Below are positions 47,771 to 60,420 of a stretch of DNA of 64,000 nt, in pieces. The number at the start of each line of letters is the position of its first letter. Positions within the stretch are counted from its first letter, which is position 1. The stretch comes from Lathyrus oleraceus (taxonomy: Eukaryota; Streptophyta; Magnoliopsida; Fabales; Fabaceae): positions 87,033,391 to 87,097,390 of the forward strand of contig NC_066580.1 in the NCBI RefSeq assembly GCF_024323335.1, given 5' to 3'. Both the position numbers and the translations under genes were made by a program. The notes under the pieces were generated by a model that saw only the letters and a list, made by a program, of their open reading frames with translations, was not told the origin of the DNA and did no database searches.

Positions 47771-48600
47771 AGTTCCTCCTCTCCGTTGGTGTCGATAAAC
47801 GTCGAGTTTTTCCCGATCATCCGTTGATGATTTGGTTGTGTTCACTCTCCCCAGTTGAACCTCCTCTCCGTTGGTGTCGATAAACGTCGAGTTTTTCCTA
47901 TGCGTCCGTTGGCGTATAGTTGATATCTTTCCCCACAGGGTCTTCCCCAGTTGAACCTCCTCTCCGTTGGTGTCGATAAACGTCGAGTTTTTCCTATGCG
48001 TCCGATGACGTCTAGTTGCTTATTCCCCGCAAATCATTTGGTAATACCATATGATTCCCCTCAGAGTTTCCTCCTCTCCGTTGGTGTCGATAAACGTCGA
48101 GTTTTTCCTATGCGTCCTATGACGTCTAGTTGTACCTTTCCCCAAGTGGATTTACCTCCCCGTTGGTTTCGATAGACGTTGTGTTTTTCTCATTCGTCCG
48201 ATGACGTCTGATTGTGTACCCTATTCCCATTCATTCATTAATGTCTGGTTGATTTCCCAGCCAGAATTCCCAGTAGACGGCCTATTCGGTTTCCGGTTGT
48301 GGTGCCTTTCCCTCGTGAAGTGGCTTTCTCCTTCTCCCTTTCGTCCGATGACGTCTGGTCGAGTCTCCCTTTCGTCCTATGACGTCTGGCTGAGTTTTCT
48401 CCTTCTCCGTTGGTGTCGATAAACGTTGAGTCTCCCTTTCATCCTATGATGTCTGGTTGAGTTTTCTCCTTCTCCGTTGGTGTCGATAAACGTTGAGTCT
48501 CCCTTTCGTCCTATGACGTCTGGTTGAGTTTCCTCCTTCTCCGTTGGTGTCGATAAACGTCGAGCTTCTCCCTTTCGTCCTATGACGTCTGGTCGAGTCT
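47771..48600 (+). repeat. Tandem array with CTCCGTTGGTGTCGATAAAC core
   Basis: About eight units with CTCCGTTGGTGTCGATAAAC followed by a CGTCCGATGACGTCTGG-like block. Spacing is irregular (about 70-110 bases) in the first part and regular at 67-68 bases in 48404-48600 (starts at 48404, 48472, 48539). It is part of the Ogre-2 3' UTR. Confidence 0.88.
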
Positions 48601-48626
48601 TCCCATTCACCCGATGATGTCTGGTT

Positions 48627-49090
48627 ACCTCTCCGTTGGTCTCGGTAAACGTTGAGTTTTTCCCCATTTCGTCCGCTGACGTATGGTTGTATCTCTTTTT
48701 CCATTCATCCGATGATGATTGGTTACCTCTCCGTTGGTCTCGGTAAACGTTGAGTTTTTCCCCATTTCGTCCGCTGACGTATGGTTGTATCTCTTTTTCC
48801 ATTCATCCGATGATGATTGGTTACCTCTCCGTTGGTCTCGGTAAACGTTGAGTTTTTCCCCATTTCGTCCGCTGACGTATGGTTGTATATCTCTTTCCAT
48901 TCATCCGATGATGATTGGTTACCTCTCCGTTGGTCTCGGTAAACGTTGAGTTTTTCCCCATTGCGTCCGCTGACGTATGGTTGTATCCTTTCCTGGTTAT
49001 CCCCAGTAGAGTTGATTTACCTCTCCGTTGGTCTTGGTAAACGTTGAGTTTTTCCTAGTTGTCCGCTGGCATCTAGTTGAGATTTCTGTT
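48627..49090 (+). repeat. 98-bp tandem array in the Ogre-2 3' UTR
   Basis: Unit starts (ACCTCTCCGTTGGTCTCGG) at 48627, 48725, 48823 and 48921, exactly 98 bases apart and nearly identical, plus a partial unit at 49019. The monomer is a higher-order variant of the 67-bp unit with an extra CATTCATCCGATGATGATTGG segment. Confidence 0.93.
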
Positions 49091-49270
49091 CCCCATTCAT
49101 CGTGTGTCGATGTCTGGATGTGGTTGTGATTTTGAAGAGAAGATAGAAAAGGAAAAAACAACAAGAAAAATTCCCAGCAGTGTGCAAATTCCTACGGTTC
49201 TTGGTATTCAATCCCTGTTTACCCTGAAAGTCTGACAGCCGTTGCTCTCATCCGTTCGGGTTCCCAGTTG

Positions 49271-49286
49271 ATTGAATAGGGGCAGC
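49271..49286 (+). promoter_or_regulatory. Polypurine tract of Ogre-2
   Basis: ATTGAATAGGGGCAGC immediately before the 3' LTR start TGTAGCACC; matches the Ogre-1 tract in sequence and position. Confidence 0.87.
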
Positions 49287-52200
49287 TGTAGCACCTCAAA
49301 TTTGCACCCTACCATTGAATACATTCATTTCATATTAGGTCGTAGCATTAACAATGTCCACTGCATAACATTGCATTGTCCATTGGCCCAAGTGCAAGCT
49401 CAATTGATGGATTGGGTCAGAATGATCAGGAGAATCAGTCAATCAAGCAAGTGAGTGCCATTTTCATTGGGACAAGGCCCTAGGGTTGATTTATCAAGCT
49501 CATATGGTCCAAGGATCAGTTTGAAGTGGTTTGGCCAAAGATTGGATGCTCAGAAGTCACCAGTCGTTGTTCAGTCAACCAGAAACCCTAGAAAGTCAAC
49601 TGTGGTCAACTGTGCCCGATTTTATGGATTGGAAGGTGGGAAATGGTTTGAAAGGCCTCATTCATGTCCATATGAGTCTCATTTGACATATCAAAGACCA
49701 AGGTTGAAGATTGGGAGGTCAGACAGAAAGTTTCCGAAAATAGCAGGTGACCTGTAATTTCAGCTGCCCAAAATGGAAAGTTTTTCTCCCAAATATTACT
49801 TCATCAAGAAAGCTTCAAATCAAAATTTGTCCAACATGAAAGTTGAAGATCTTGTTCTCACCTTTCCAAAAAGTCAAAGAACTTGAAAATCCCATGTATG
49901 GTTGTCAAGTTATGGTCCAGTGAATTTCAAAAATGACCCGTAATCAGGAGGGCATAACTTCCACATGGTTTGTCCAAATTGCAAGTTCTTTATATGCACA
50001 AACTCCATTTGGCATGTACTTTCATGGTGCATAATTGGATTTTCTCAAAAATGGTCAATGCAAAAAGTCAAATTTCAACTGGACAGTTAAATGGACCAGG
50101 GGCAAAATTGTCCAACTTGTGAAATAATTGGAATTTTTGAGTGGGGATTTTTGCAACACCTCACAAATGGTATTTGAAACTTGTTGGAATCATCATTTCA
50201 TGCCTAGGCCTTGTGGTTTGGAATTTGGCTTGAAAAATGAAAGTGCAAAATTGGACATTAAGCTACCACATGGTGAATTTCAAAAATACTCATCCAATGA
50301 GAGTGCACCAAGTTGCAACAGCTCACACATGTCATTTAGAGAGTGTGTGAGCTGTCCATGAGCTGGCATGGGCTTGTATGTGGAAGTTACATTTTTGCCC
50401 TCACTTGAAAATTAACATTTCACTTACACATTCCAATTGGCTAATGATCATGATTAAGCTTGGTTTAAGCACACATATATAAGCCTAATCACTTTCTAAT
50501 CCTAACAGAATTTCACAATCCCAAAAATCAGATCCAAATTCTCTCCAATTTCTGAAAATCTCTCAAGAACACTTCACACAAAAATTGATCAAACTTCACC
50601 AATTCTTGATCAATTCTCGAAATTCCTTTTGTGTTGATCTTCCATCATCCTCTACTCCATCTGTTTCGGAAGTTTGAATCAAGAGGAGCTTCATTCGTGG
50701 CTGTTCATCTTGGAGGCATCAATGGTGAATTGAGAATTTCGCGCGTTAGAAGCAACCTCCATCGAATCTGGGCATTGAATTCACCTTCTTGAGGATAGTG
50801 CTGCATCTGTTTTGGACTGTTTCAGGCAAATTCGTCCGGTTCCATCGCCGCAATTTCAAGGTGCGTAAAAATCGAATTTCAAGATATCGTGAATTGTCAT
50901 ATGCGTGTGGTAGCTTGTTAGATGTAGTTTATCATGCTAGGCTCGGTTTGTGAAACGGTGGACTATAGGTTGAGAAATCCGAACTCGAAACTTTGATGTG
51001 GAATCTTCTTCCGCTCGATCTGTGATGTATGATAGGAATTAGGAGATTTCATTGGCATATTGTTGTTGTACACGGTGAGACGATTCCAACGGATATTAGT
51101 TTGTGCAATTTGGTGATGAAATGATTGAACTCGAGTTTGAACATGGAGAAGATTATCGCGCGAAGAAGATGATAACATTCTGGAAAAAAATGCGTTCAAT
51201 CCGTTTCCTGCACGGCGATTTTCAAAACATGTTTCCCGCTTGGAAATTGACCAATCCGCACGCGCCAGTGCATTAAACTGAACGACACCGTTTTTGGCTT
51301 GGTTTAAAGAATTACAGTAATGCCATTGAAGACTTATTTAATTAATATCATTCAAATAATTATTTTAAAAAAAACCACCAACACATTAGAAAATTCATAT
51401 AAAATTATTGGATAACCCAAAAAATGTGAGGTTTTTTTCTATGAACTCCATTTTGCCTGTAGAATTGTTTAGACATAGAAACTGAAATTGTGCTTGATGG
51501 AATTTTTGATTGGTATAGGGATGTTCAGAATGTATGCAATATTCACATGTTTTGCTATTTTAATCACAAAATCATCATGCCTAATCCAAATGAAATGAAA
51601 TTTTAGGTGTAGATTCTTGACTCTTCTGGAATTTTTGACATATTATTTGTAATTTTTGGACCTCTGGTTTTTTAGATATGATTTATTGAACTTGAGTGTG
51701 ATAACATGTGCCACAATATGATATGCTGAGATTACGAATTATTTTTCCATGCTTCCCTTTGGCCTATGGTTTTGATTTTTTGCAGGAGACACCTTTGACA
51801 TGTTAACTTTCAACATGAATTTTTGTGGATTTTAATCATCTATTTTCTAATTGTTTAGGATTTTTGTTTGCTGCTTAGCAATTTTGACTTGTTGCTTGTG
51901 TAACATTTTTAGCATGTTGCCATATCCTCATCCTTAACCCTATGAACATGAAATTTGGTAGAGTAGTTCCTGACATGTGTAGCTTTCATTTGGCTTTGGT
52001 CCTACTAATTTCCCATTTAATTTCACTGTTTACCATGTGATTGAAGTTAGCATACATTTTGTAGCTTCATTTGATTGTGTTTTTGCATGCCTTGTCATGT
52101 TGAATTAATTCCCATAGTTCCACTAGGCCAAATTGTATGAAAATTGACATGTAGCTTGTTGGATGTCCTCTGTTTAGGATATAATTTTTGTGGAATTTTC

Positions 52201-54343
52201 CATGCTGTTTTGATATTTTTTTGGATGTGATCTTGCTGGTCGCTCATATGTGGTTTAACATTGCTCACTTTGGCTTACATGTTGCATAAAAATGAAATAG
52301 GTGTATAGTTTGGATATGGGACCAATTGGAATCCCTTTGTAATTGAAATATCTTGGTTTTGATTATGATTTGCTTGCTGTTTTAAGTTTTTTCCCTCCTT
52401 TGGACCCTAGGCTTGGCCTAGTGGTCTAGTTACTTATGTTTGAGCTTGACTTCGACTTTTCAGGTTTAAAAGCTAATGCCTTAAGGAGGTTGATGCATAA
52501 TTGAGTTGTTTCCGTTGATCATTGTATACTAATTTGTTTGTGTTGTAGGGTGCTCGGTTCACATGGACTTGGTGCTATGCACCCCATTGTTTGATTGTTG
52601 ATTGATTCTTATTGTTGTTGTCTTGTTTATATTGGGATGCTGATTCTGTTTGACTGTTTCCAGGTACCCCTAGTTGCTCAGTTCTCTTAAGAACTTGCAT
52701 TGCTTTGCTTATAAGAAATTGGCATTGAGGTATAGAACCTTCTTCTTCATGTAGTCTGGAGACCCGGCTGTTATTTGGCCGGGCAAACTGTCTGAAGTCC
52801 TCCTTAAGAGGCAATGCTTGTGTATGTTTATATTTGTCCCAAGCAGGAAAAGTCCTCATTTGAGGCAATTGGTGGAAGGTAGGGATAAGCAATCTATCCC
52901 CCACTATTCTGTGAGTCTTCTCCTTGCTCCCATTACATGGTTGTAGCATTGAGATCCAAACCCAAGATCTATCGAGTCTAATTGGGGAAAGAGTTCCATC
53001 TTTCTGAACTCCCCCACATTCTTATATTTACATGCTCTCTCGGACTTGAGATAGAAGCAATGAGGCACACCCCTCATCACCTTTCATCTGGCTTCACCTT
53101 AGCCCCTCAATGGCAAGGTTAAGAGCTAACCTGACCCCGATACAGAGGCTTGTTTGTTGAGGTTGATATGACCCCTCGACTAAAGCCTAGCCCTGATGTT
53201 TGAGCCCCTTGTTGGTGTGTTTATTTCATGCTGTATATGTTTGTGTGGTGTGATTGTATCCCCTAGGTTTGCTAGACTCCGCGTAGTCTCGTTTGCATGT
53301 CAATTAAGGTAGCACGGTTCCTTCGTATAGGACTTCCTTTCTTGCTTGAGCTTTCCTAAAACACAAACAAACACTATCCCCTCTTAAGGATACGTCAATT
53401 CCTTCTACTACAGGTGAGTAAGTCTCCAAAGGTCGAGCATCCGGTAGATTGCGTAGTGACGTGGTCCACCTAAAAAACACAAACCAACAGGAATAGTTTA
53501 GCCGAACTACGGCAACTCTGATTCTCATGTCCAGATGAGATACGTAGGCACGAGATGCGATGTCTTGTCGAGTTTGACTAACAACTAACACTAATTCTTT
53601 TCTCTCGCCCTCGTTGCGATTGAGACCTCCCCTTTCTCATGCCCTGGTTGCAATCGAGACCCTTCTTCTTGTTGTGTGCTTGGAAGCTGATGTAAGTCCA
53701 TCGAGTGGCGTTCGGGTTCCAGTGTGAGTTCGTTCGGTTCGGATGCTGATGTAAGCCCAGTGATTGGCATTCAGGCTCCACGTTTGCCTCCTTGTGTGTG
53801 TTTTGGTTCGGATGCTGATGTAAGTCCAGTGATTGGCATTCAGGCTCCACGTTTGCCTTTGCCTGTTTCTGTTTGTGTGCGTGTCAGCCGAGCTACGAAT
53901 GCTCTGATTCTCCTTCGTCCAAAGGAGATACGTATGCATAGGATGCGACATCCTAGCGAGCATGTGTCGTTTCCCCTGTCGAACTACTTTGACTCTGATG
54001 TCTATGCCTGATAGACTAAGTAGGCCCAGGATACGATGTCCTGCCGAGTCAGTCTTGTTTGTTTCCTGTGTCTCTTTCAGCCAGTGTGTGTGTGTGTGAG
54101 CAGTGTTTTTAGCAACCATTTTCCTTCCTATTGTGCGTGGATCCCGTCGAGTACGACGGATGCGTAGGGGTGCTAATACCTTCCCTTCGCATAACCGACT
54201 CCCGATCCCATTCTCTTTGGTCGCGAGACCACGTCTTTTCCAGGTTTACTCTGAGCGTTTCCTTTCCCTCTTTTGGGATAAATAACGCACGGTGGCGGCT
54301 CTGTTGTTCTTGTTTTCCCGCCGGTTTTTCGCGTAACGCGACA
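49287..54343 (+). repeat. 3' LTR of Ogre-2 (5057 bp), shared with a second leader
   Basis: Starts TGTAGCACC and ends ACGCGACA. By eye it differs from the 5' LTR by four substitutions (near 49449, 49877, 50079 and 53639) and two indels totalling three bases, which accounts exactly for the length difference. It is followed not by flanking DNA but by GC and another primer-binding site. Confidence 0.93.
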
Positions 54344-54864
54344 GCTGGCGACTCTGCTGGGGACAAGAAGTTGACCTATGCTGGTCCATCTTCCCTAAGC
54401 GAGTCTCTCCTAGCGCTCTCTAGGTTAGGGCCTTGGTTGCTTTGTGCTGTTATTTATTGCACTCATTGTATATATGTGCATTTATTGTTTGCATTTATTG
54501 TTTGCATGTATGTTTGCATGCATCATACTGTCATTGAACTGTCTCCTGTGCAGGTGGTTCTTCTGTCTGGGGTGGGTGTTCTGAGTGGGGCTAAAACCCA
54601 GGCCCGAGTATACACCTAGGATTAGTGTGGGTCTCACATTCCTCATTTGCTAAATCAGCATGATGTTGTAACGTGACATACCACAAGCCGGACGAGGTTC
54701 ATCTGATAGTGCTTTCCATTGTGGAATATTCCGCTTTGGTTGAGTTACTTCATTTGAGCTGTTGACTCTGGTGACCGATCATTTCCCGGATCTTTGGTTT
54801 AGACGATCTCAGGAGAGCTACGATGGCACACCCGAAAGGGCAAACCCATTGAGTATCTCTGCCC
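54344..54864 (+). mobile_element. Second Ogre-2 primer-binding site and leader, truncated
   Basis: This stretch appears identical to 25639-26159, including TGGCGACTCTGCTGGGGA at 54346. It stops inside the leader after TCTCTGCCC and continues as chromovirus LTR (AATTGAGGCTCG). So the right LTR of Ogre-2 is also the 5' LTR of a second, almost wholly deleted Ogre copy, or the product of LTR-LTR recombination. The three C bases at the join are shared by both partners. Confidence 0.9.
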
Positions 54865-55997
54865 AATTGAGGCTCGAATCATTGGTCCCACATCCCAATG
54901 CTTACACGTCTAAGCATACCAATAGAGATGTGTACCACCACAGAACAACACACATTCTGAATACATGATCGGTTCCATAATCATCGGTTCCACGAACCAT
55001 AACAAATTCATCAATCACAGGTGACTTCATTCACCACATTACATAAATAATAACATGGCATGTTCCATACAATGCGTCTCATACACATAACTCACATATG
55101 TTCCATAACCTAGATTATCCTTCTAAGTTATTAATCATATTATACTACTAGATTTCCTCACTCTCCTTTGTAAGGTTTTTAATCATGTTATTTCACAATC
55201 AAACATATCAACCATGTTTAGTTTTCATCTTAATAAAATTCATGGCATTTATAAATCACATCATATTTTATAACATGGAATAATAATAATAGCCATTTAC
55301 GTTATCTTTCTAACGCATCCGGCCGTGTTCAAAATGGAGGTATAATACTCAATTAATTCATCAATCTATCTTAATCAAGATTAAGGTTAATATTTATTCA
55401 TTGCATAAGCATTCAACAACAACCTCTCTAGCCTAGTGGTAAGGCATGTATAGTTTCAAGGAGGTCCTGGGTTCGAACCCCACTGGTGACAAATTCTGCA
55501 CAGATATAAAGAAATTGAAGAGGAGAAGTTGTTGAAGATGAGATGAGGATGAAGATGATGGTGTTGGTTCCAAGTTTTCCTTCTTCTTCTTCACTAACCT
55601 TGTTTTCCTTCTTTCTCTTAAGCTTTCCTCTTTCTTCCTATACTTCCTGATACATAGAACAAGTAAAGTGGCTTATGGTGGTAGTTGGTAAGAGATATTA
55701 ACATGTGGTCACCAATTACCACGAGTAACATGTGGTTGGAAAAGGTTACAGGTGGTAACAAATATCTCAAGTGACACAACACTTGTAGTATTTGTTCTAC
55801 CGGAGCTATTGACCCATTATTAGTGTTACCAAAATGTCCCAATTAATAAAAGGTCAGTTCCACATGATATTAATTAAGTCAACCTGAACTCACTATTTTC
55901 TCTATTTATCCCAATTGACAACTTTTAGAGCACATAGGAACTCAGTTGGTCTCAATTAATTGGAGTTTAGGCATTTAAGAGAACACGGGGTATTACA
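54865..55997 (-). repeat. Truncated chromovirus LTR (3' LTR of copy C)
   Basis: Corresponds to positions 7935-9478 of the complete LTR. The first 740 bases (plus orientation) are lost at the Ogre-2 junction. It also has an internal 414-base deletion, equivalent to 8577-8990, at about 55511, which removes the AACCGGTT region and the 58-bp duplication. It retains the A-box/B-box segment (B box GGTTCGAACC). Confidence 0.92.
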
Positions 55998-58900
55998 TCC
56001 TCCCCCCCTTAAATAAAAATTCGTCCTCGAATTTAAATATTACCTGGAAAAGATGAGGGTAAGCTTCTCGCATTTCTGACTCTAGTTCCCAGGTGGCGTC
56101 GCCTGGGTGTGATTCATCCCACTGAACTTTAACAAGAGGAATCTCCTTATTCCTTAACACCTTAACTTCTCGTCCTGTAATGCAACTTGGTAGAGGTTCG
56201 AAGGTCAGATCTGCTTCTACTTCTACTGAACTTGGAAGAATAGGCTGAAGAGAATCTGGAATGAACTTCCTGAGTTGAGATACGTGAAAAACATCATGCA
56301 TTTCTGATAGAGAAGGTGGTAAGGCTAATCTGTAGGCTACTTCTCCAATTCTCTCTGTAATCTGGTATGGCCCTATGTATCTCGGACTTAGCTTCCGTGA
56401 CTTAAACGGTCCTTTCAATCTCAACCTCGGAGTCACCTTCAAAAATACATGATCACCTTCATCAAATTCCAAAGGTCTTCTCCTGTGATCCGCATAGCTC
56501 TTTTGGCGATCTTGTGCTTTCTTTATCTTATCACAGACCATCTTTATCTTTTCCGTCGTCTCTTGAATAATCTCCGGTCCTAAGATCCTTTCTTCTCCAA
56601 CTTCTGTCCAACATAAAGGTGTTCTACACTTCCGTCCATACAAAGCCTCATAAGGAGCCATCCCAATACTTGCATGATAACTATTGTTATATGCGAATTC
56701 AATCAATGGCAAAAGCTCCCTCCAATTCCCCCCACTTTCAAGTACACAAGCTCTTAACATATCTTCCAGTGTCTGTATTATCCGTTCAGTCTGACCATCT
56801 GTCTGGGGATGGTTAGAGGTGCTTAAACACAATCTCGATCCCATAGCTTGTTGGAATGCTCTCCAAAACCTTGAAGTAAACTTTGGGTCTCTATCGGACA
56901 CGATGCTAGTAGGAACACCGTGCAACCTAACAATTTCTGAAATGAACAACCGTGCAAGATGACTTGCCTTGTAAGTAGTCTTCACGGCCAAAAAGTGTGC
57001 GGACTTAGTCAACCGATCCACAATCACCCAAATTGAATCATAACCACCTTGAGTCCGAGGCAACCCTACCGCAAAATCCATTGAAATACTATCCCATTTC
57101 CAAACTGGAATTCCTAAAGGCTGTAATAACCCACCTGGCTTCTGATGTTCAATCTTTACCTGTTGGCATACAATGCATTCCGACACATACTCTGCGATAT
57201 CCCTTTTCATTCCAGGCCACCAATAGTCCTTCTTCAAGTCTTGATACATCTTCGATGAACCTGGATGTATAGTAAATGCCCCTTTGTGAGCTTCCTCTAA
57301 AACTTTCCTTTTTAGCTCCACATCATCCGGAATACAAATCCTTTGATTAAACAGAATAACTCTGTCCGGTGACTGAGTGAAACCTGGTTGAGTCGACATC
57401 TTTTGCAATTTCTCATCTATCATTTGTCCTTGTCGGATCTCTTCCCTTAGGTTAGAGGTAACATTCAAATTTCCCATTATCACACCATCCTGCGTCCAAC
57501 TAAACTAAAGATTGAGATCTCGGAACTTTTCCAACAACGCATATTCCAACATCATCAATTCAGCTTTATGTATCTCTTTCCGACTCAAGGCATCCGCAAC
57601 CTTATTCGCCTTCCCTGGGTGATACTTAAGCTCAAAATCATAGTCCTTCAAGTATTCCATCCATCTCCTCTGTCTCATGTTTAACTCCTTCTGGTCAAAT
57701 AAGTATTTCAAACTCTTGTGGTCACTAAACATCTGAAAATGCACCCCATACAAGTAATGTCTCCAAACTTTCAATACAAAGACAATAGCAGCCAGTTCAA
57801 GATCATGAGTTGGGTAGTTCTCTTCACGAGGCTTCAACTGACGGGAGGCATAGGCTACAACTTGACCATTCTGCATTAACACCCCTCCTAATCCTTTCTT
57901 AGAGGCGTCACAAAATACTTCATAAGACTTACTAGGATAAGGGATGACTAAAACAGGGGCAGTCGTCAGCTTCTCCTTCAAACTCATAAAACTCTTCTCA
58001 CACTTTGAATCCCATTTGAAAGAAATTTCCTTTCGGGTAAGTCTAGTCATTGGTAACGCTATCTGTGAAAATCCCTTTATAAACCTTCGATAGTAACCTG
58101 CCAAACCTAAGAAACTTCTGACTTCGGAAGCATTCTTCGGTCTCTCCCAATTGATAACTGCTTCAACTTTAGATGGATCCACCGATACTCCTCCTTGTGA
58201 TATCACATGACCAAGAAACCTTACTTCATTCATCCAAAATTCACACTTACTTAACTTGGCAAACAGTTGTTTCTCTTGCAGTATTGATAGAACAATCCTT
58301 AAGTGTTCTCCGTGCTCTTGAGGAGTACGAGAATAAATAAGAATGTCATCAATAAAGATCACCACGAACTGGTCCAAGTAGGGTTGGAATATCCGATTCA
58401 TATAGTCCATGAAAACAGTTGGGGCATTCGTTACACCAAACGGCATTACAAGGAACTCATAATGGCCATATCGGGTCCTAAACGCGGTCTTCGGCACATC
58501 CGAACTCTTAACTCTTATTTGATGATAGCCCGATCGCAAATCAATCTTCGAGAACACGCAGGCTCCTTTCAACTGATCTAACAAATCGTCTATCCGAGGC
58601 AGAGGGTACTTGTTCTTGATGGTAGCTTTATTCAATTGACGATAATCAATACACAACCGCATACTACCGTCCTTCTTCTTTACTAGTAACACTGGAGCTC
58701 CCCATGGTGAGACACTCGGTCGGATAAAGTGCTTGGTCAACAACTCTTCCAATTGATTCTTCAACTCTCTCAACTCTAGTGGCGCCATGCGATACGGAGA
58801 GACGGAGATTGGAGCCGTCCCAGGTACCAGATCAATAGAGAATTCCACTTCCCTTTCAGGAGGAAGAGAGGAGACATCCTCAGGAAAAACTTCCGGAAAT

Positions 58901-60420
58901 TCACAAACAACAGGGATTTGTGTAACATTCAGATTATCGCTAGATTCCTTGGTAAGAGCCAAGAGAACTGACTTTTCATTCTCAAACAAGAAATTAACCA
59001 TGCCAACCGTACCTTCCAAGATTGTAGTTAACACATCCTTTGGAGTAGCTTCACTAGATGGAATGATAATCAACTTCTCTTCACAACCAATAAACACCGA
59101 GTTGGCAGAAAGCCAATCCATCCCCAAAACAACATCAACCTTCTTAAGTGGTAAACAAATAAGATCAATCTGAAAAACTCTACCATTCACCGAGAGCGAA
59201 CAATTTTCACAAATCAACGGTGTCTCAACCGCATCATCCATGGCGGTAGTAACCACCATAGGAGGAGACAAGGGAATTGCTTGCAAGCCAAGACGCTTCA
59301 TGCACCGAATTGATACAAAAGAGTGTGTCGCCCCACAATCAAACAATACAAAACAAGGATGATTATTGATGAAACACGTACCAGCAATTAAGGCATTGTT
59401 GCTCTTAGCCTTCCTTGCATCCAAAGTATAAACTCGACCGGCGCTCCTCCCCTGTATCTGATTCTTATTCTGAGGACATTCCCTAGACATGTGTCCCTCC
59501 TTGTGACATGTAAAACACCTAATTCCACTTACAGTACATTTTCCAAGATGATACTTCTTACATACTTGACATTGAGGAGGTTGGTTAGGTCTTGCATGTT
59601 GCACCTGTTTCCCCTTGAAAGCCTGGGATCTAGGCCTGAAATGATTTCCTGGCCTTCCTTGGTCTCTCTGCCCACTCCTGTACTGATCCCTTTCTTCCTG
59701 AACCTTCTTCAAACTGTTCTCAGCCACATAACATTGTCTTAATAGTTCAGCATAAGAAGTGAATTCCCTTTGAGAAACACTATGAGAAATTTCACCCCTC
59801 AAACCAAAAAGAAACTGATCAATCTTCCACCTCTCATCAGGAGCGTACGCGGCTTATCTAGAATACGCAGCCATATCTTCGAACTTTTCAGCATAAGCAG
59901 CTACTGACATAGCTCCCTGCCTGAGCTGTTGAAATTCAAACTCTTTCTGAGTCCTCAAAGAACTAGGAAAGTACTTATCCAAGAAAACAGTCTTAAAATG
60001 CTCCCAATCTCTAGGTATTCCTTGATTGGTCATAAGAGTTGAAGCACTCTCCCACCATCTTACAGCTGGACCCTTCATCATATGAGAAGCAAACACAACC
60101 TTATTTTCTTCACTACAATGCACTACCTGAAAAATCCTTTCCATGCCGGTTATCCACTCCTGAGCCTTCAAAGGATTCAGCCCACCATGGAATTCTGGGG
60201 GATTCATGCGGAAGAAATCTCGGAAACTACCACCTGTAGCTACCTATGGAACTCCTTGAGGATGCAACCCACCATTCCACTGCTGCATCATCTGTTGCAT
60301 GAATTGATTTTGTTGCTGTTGCATAAACTGAGGCCATTGAAAACCTTCACTACCACTTGGCGGTTCAGAGTCCGAGTTCTGAGTTCTAGGCCTACCACGA
60401 CCTCTGCGTCCGTCAGCCAT
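55993..60420 (-). pseudogene. Chromovirus copy C gag-pol, full length with three nonsense codons
   Basis: One frame of 1476 codons from the ATG at 60420 (MADGRRGRGRPRTQ) to a TAA inside the 3' LTR. Domains: gag; CCHC-type knuckles [12 protein letters not shown] and [14 protein letters not shown] (about residue 280); protease DCGATHSF (about 362); [12 protein letters not shown] (about 689); RNase [12 protein letters not shown]; integrase HHCC (about 1045) and DDE core; chromodomain (about 1418-1458). Stops at 60246-60244 (TAG), 59856-59854 (TAA) and 57507-57505 (TAG) each replace a Gln codon kept in copy A or B. Compared with copy A it also lacks four Gln-rich residues near the N-terminus. It is the best template for the family structure but cannot make a full polyprotein. 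Confidence 0.95.
55998..56010 (-). promoter_or_regulatory. Polypurine tract of chromovirus copy C
   Basis: AAGGGGGGGAGGA on the minus strand, coding for part of the final KGGRM residues and abutting the LTR. Confidence 0.87.

Larger units (their letters stand above)
20585..54343 (+). mobile_element. Ogre/Tat-type LTR retrotransposon (Ogre-2) carrying an Athila insertion
   Basis: Two near-identical LTRs (5054 and 5057 bp) enclose a primer-binding site, leader, gag-pro, an apparent intron, pol with a second RNase H, a repeat-rich 3' UTR and a polypurine tract. Without the 12.2-kb Athila and its target duplication the element is about 21.55 kb, in the size range known for legume Ogre. No extra ORF1 before gag is visible, unlike the described Ogre. 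By eye the LTRs differ by four substitutions and two small indels, so the insertion is very recent. The left flank lies in chromovirus copy B RT; the right LTR is followed by a second leader instead of the matching flank. Confidence 0.93.

Noticed and set aside
48201..48900. Repetitive open frames in the Ogre-2 3' UTR (minus strand) as a repeat protein gene
   Set aside because: The frames exist because 98-bp and 67-bp repeats lack stops by chance in some registers. They lie antisense in a non-coding 3' UTR and overlap one another in different frames.
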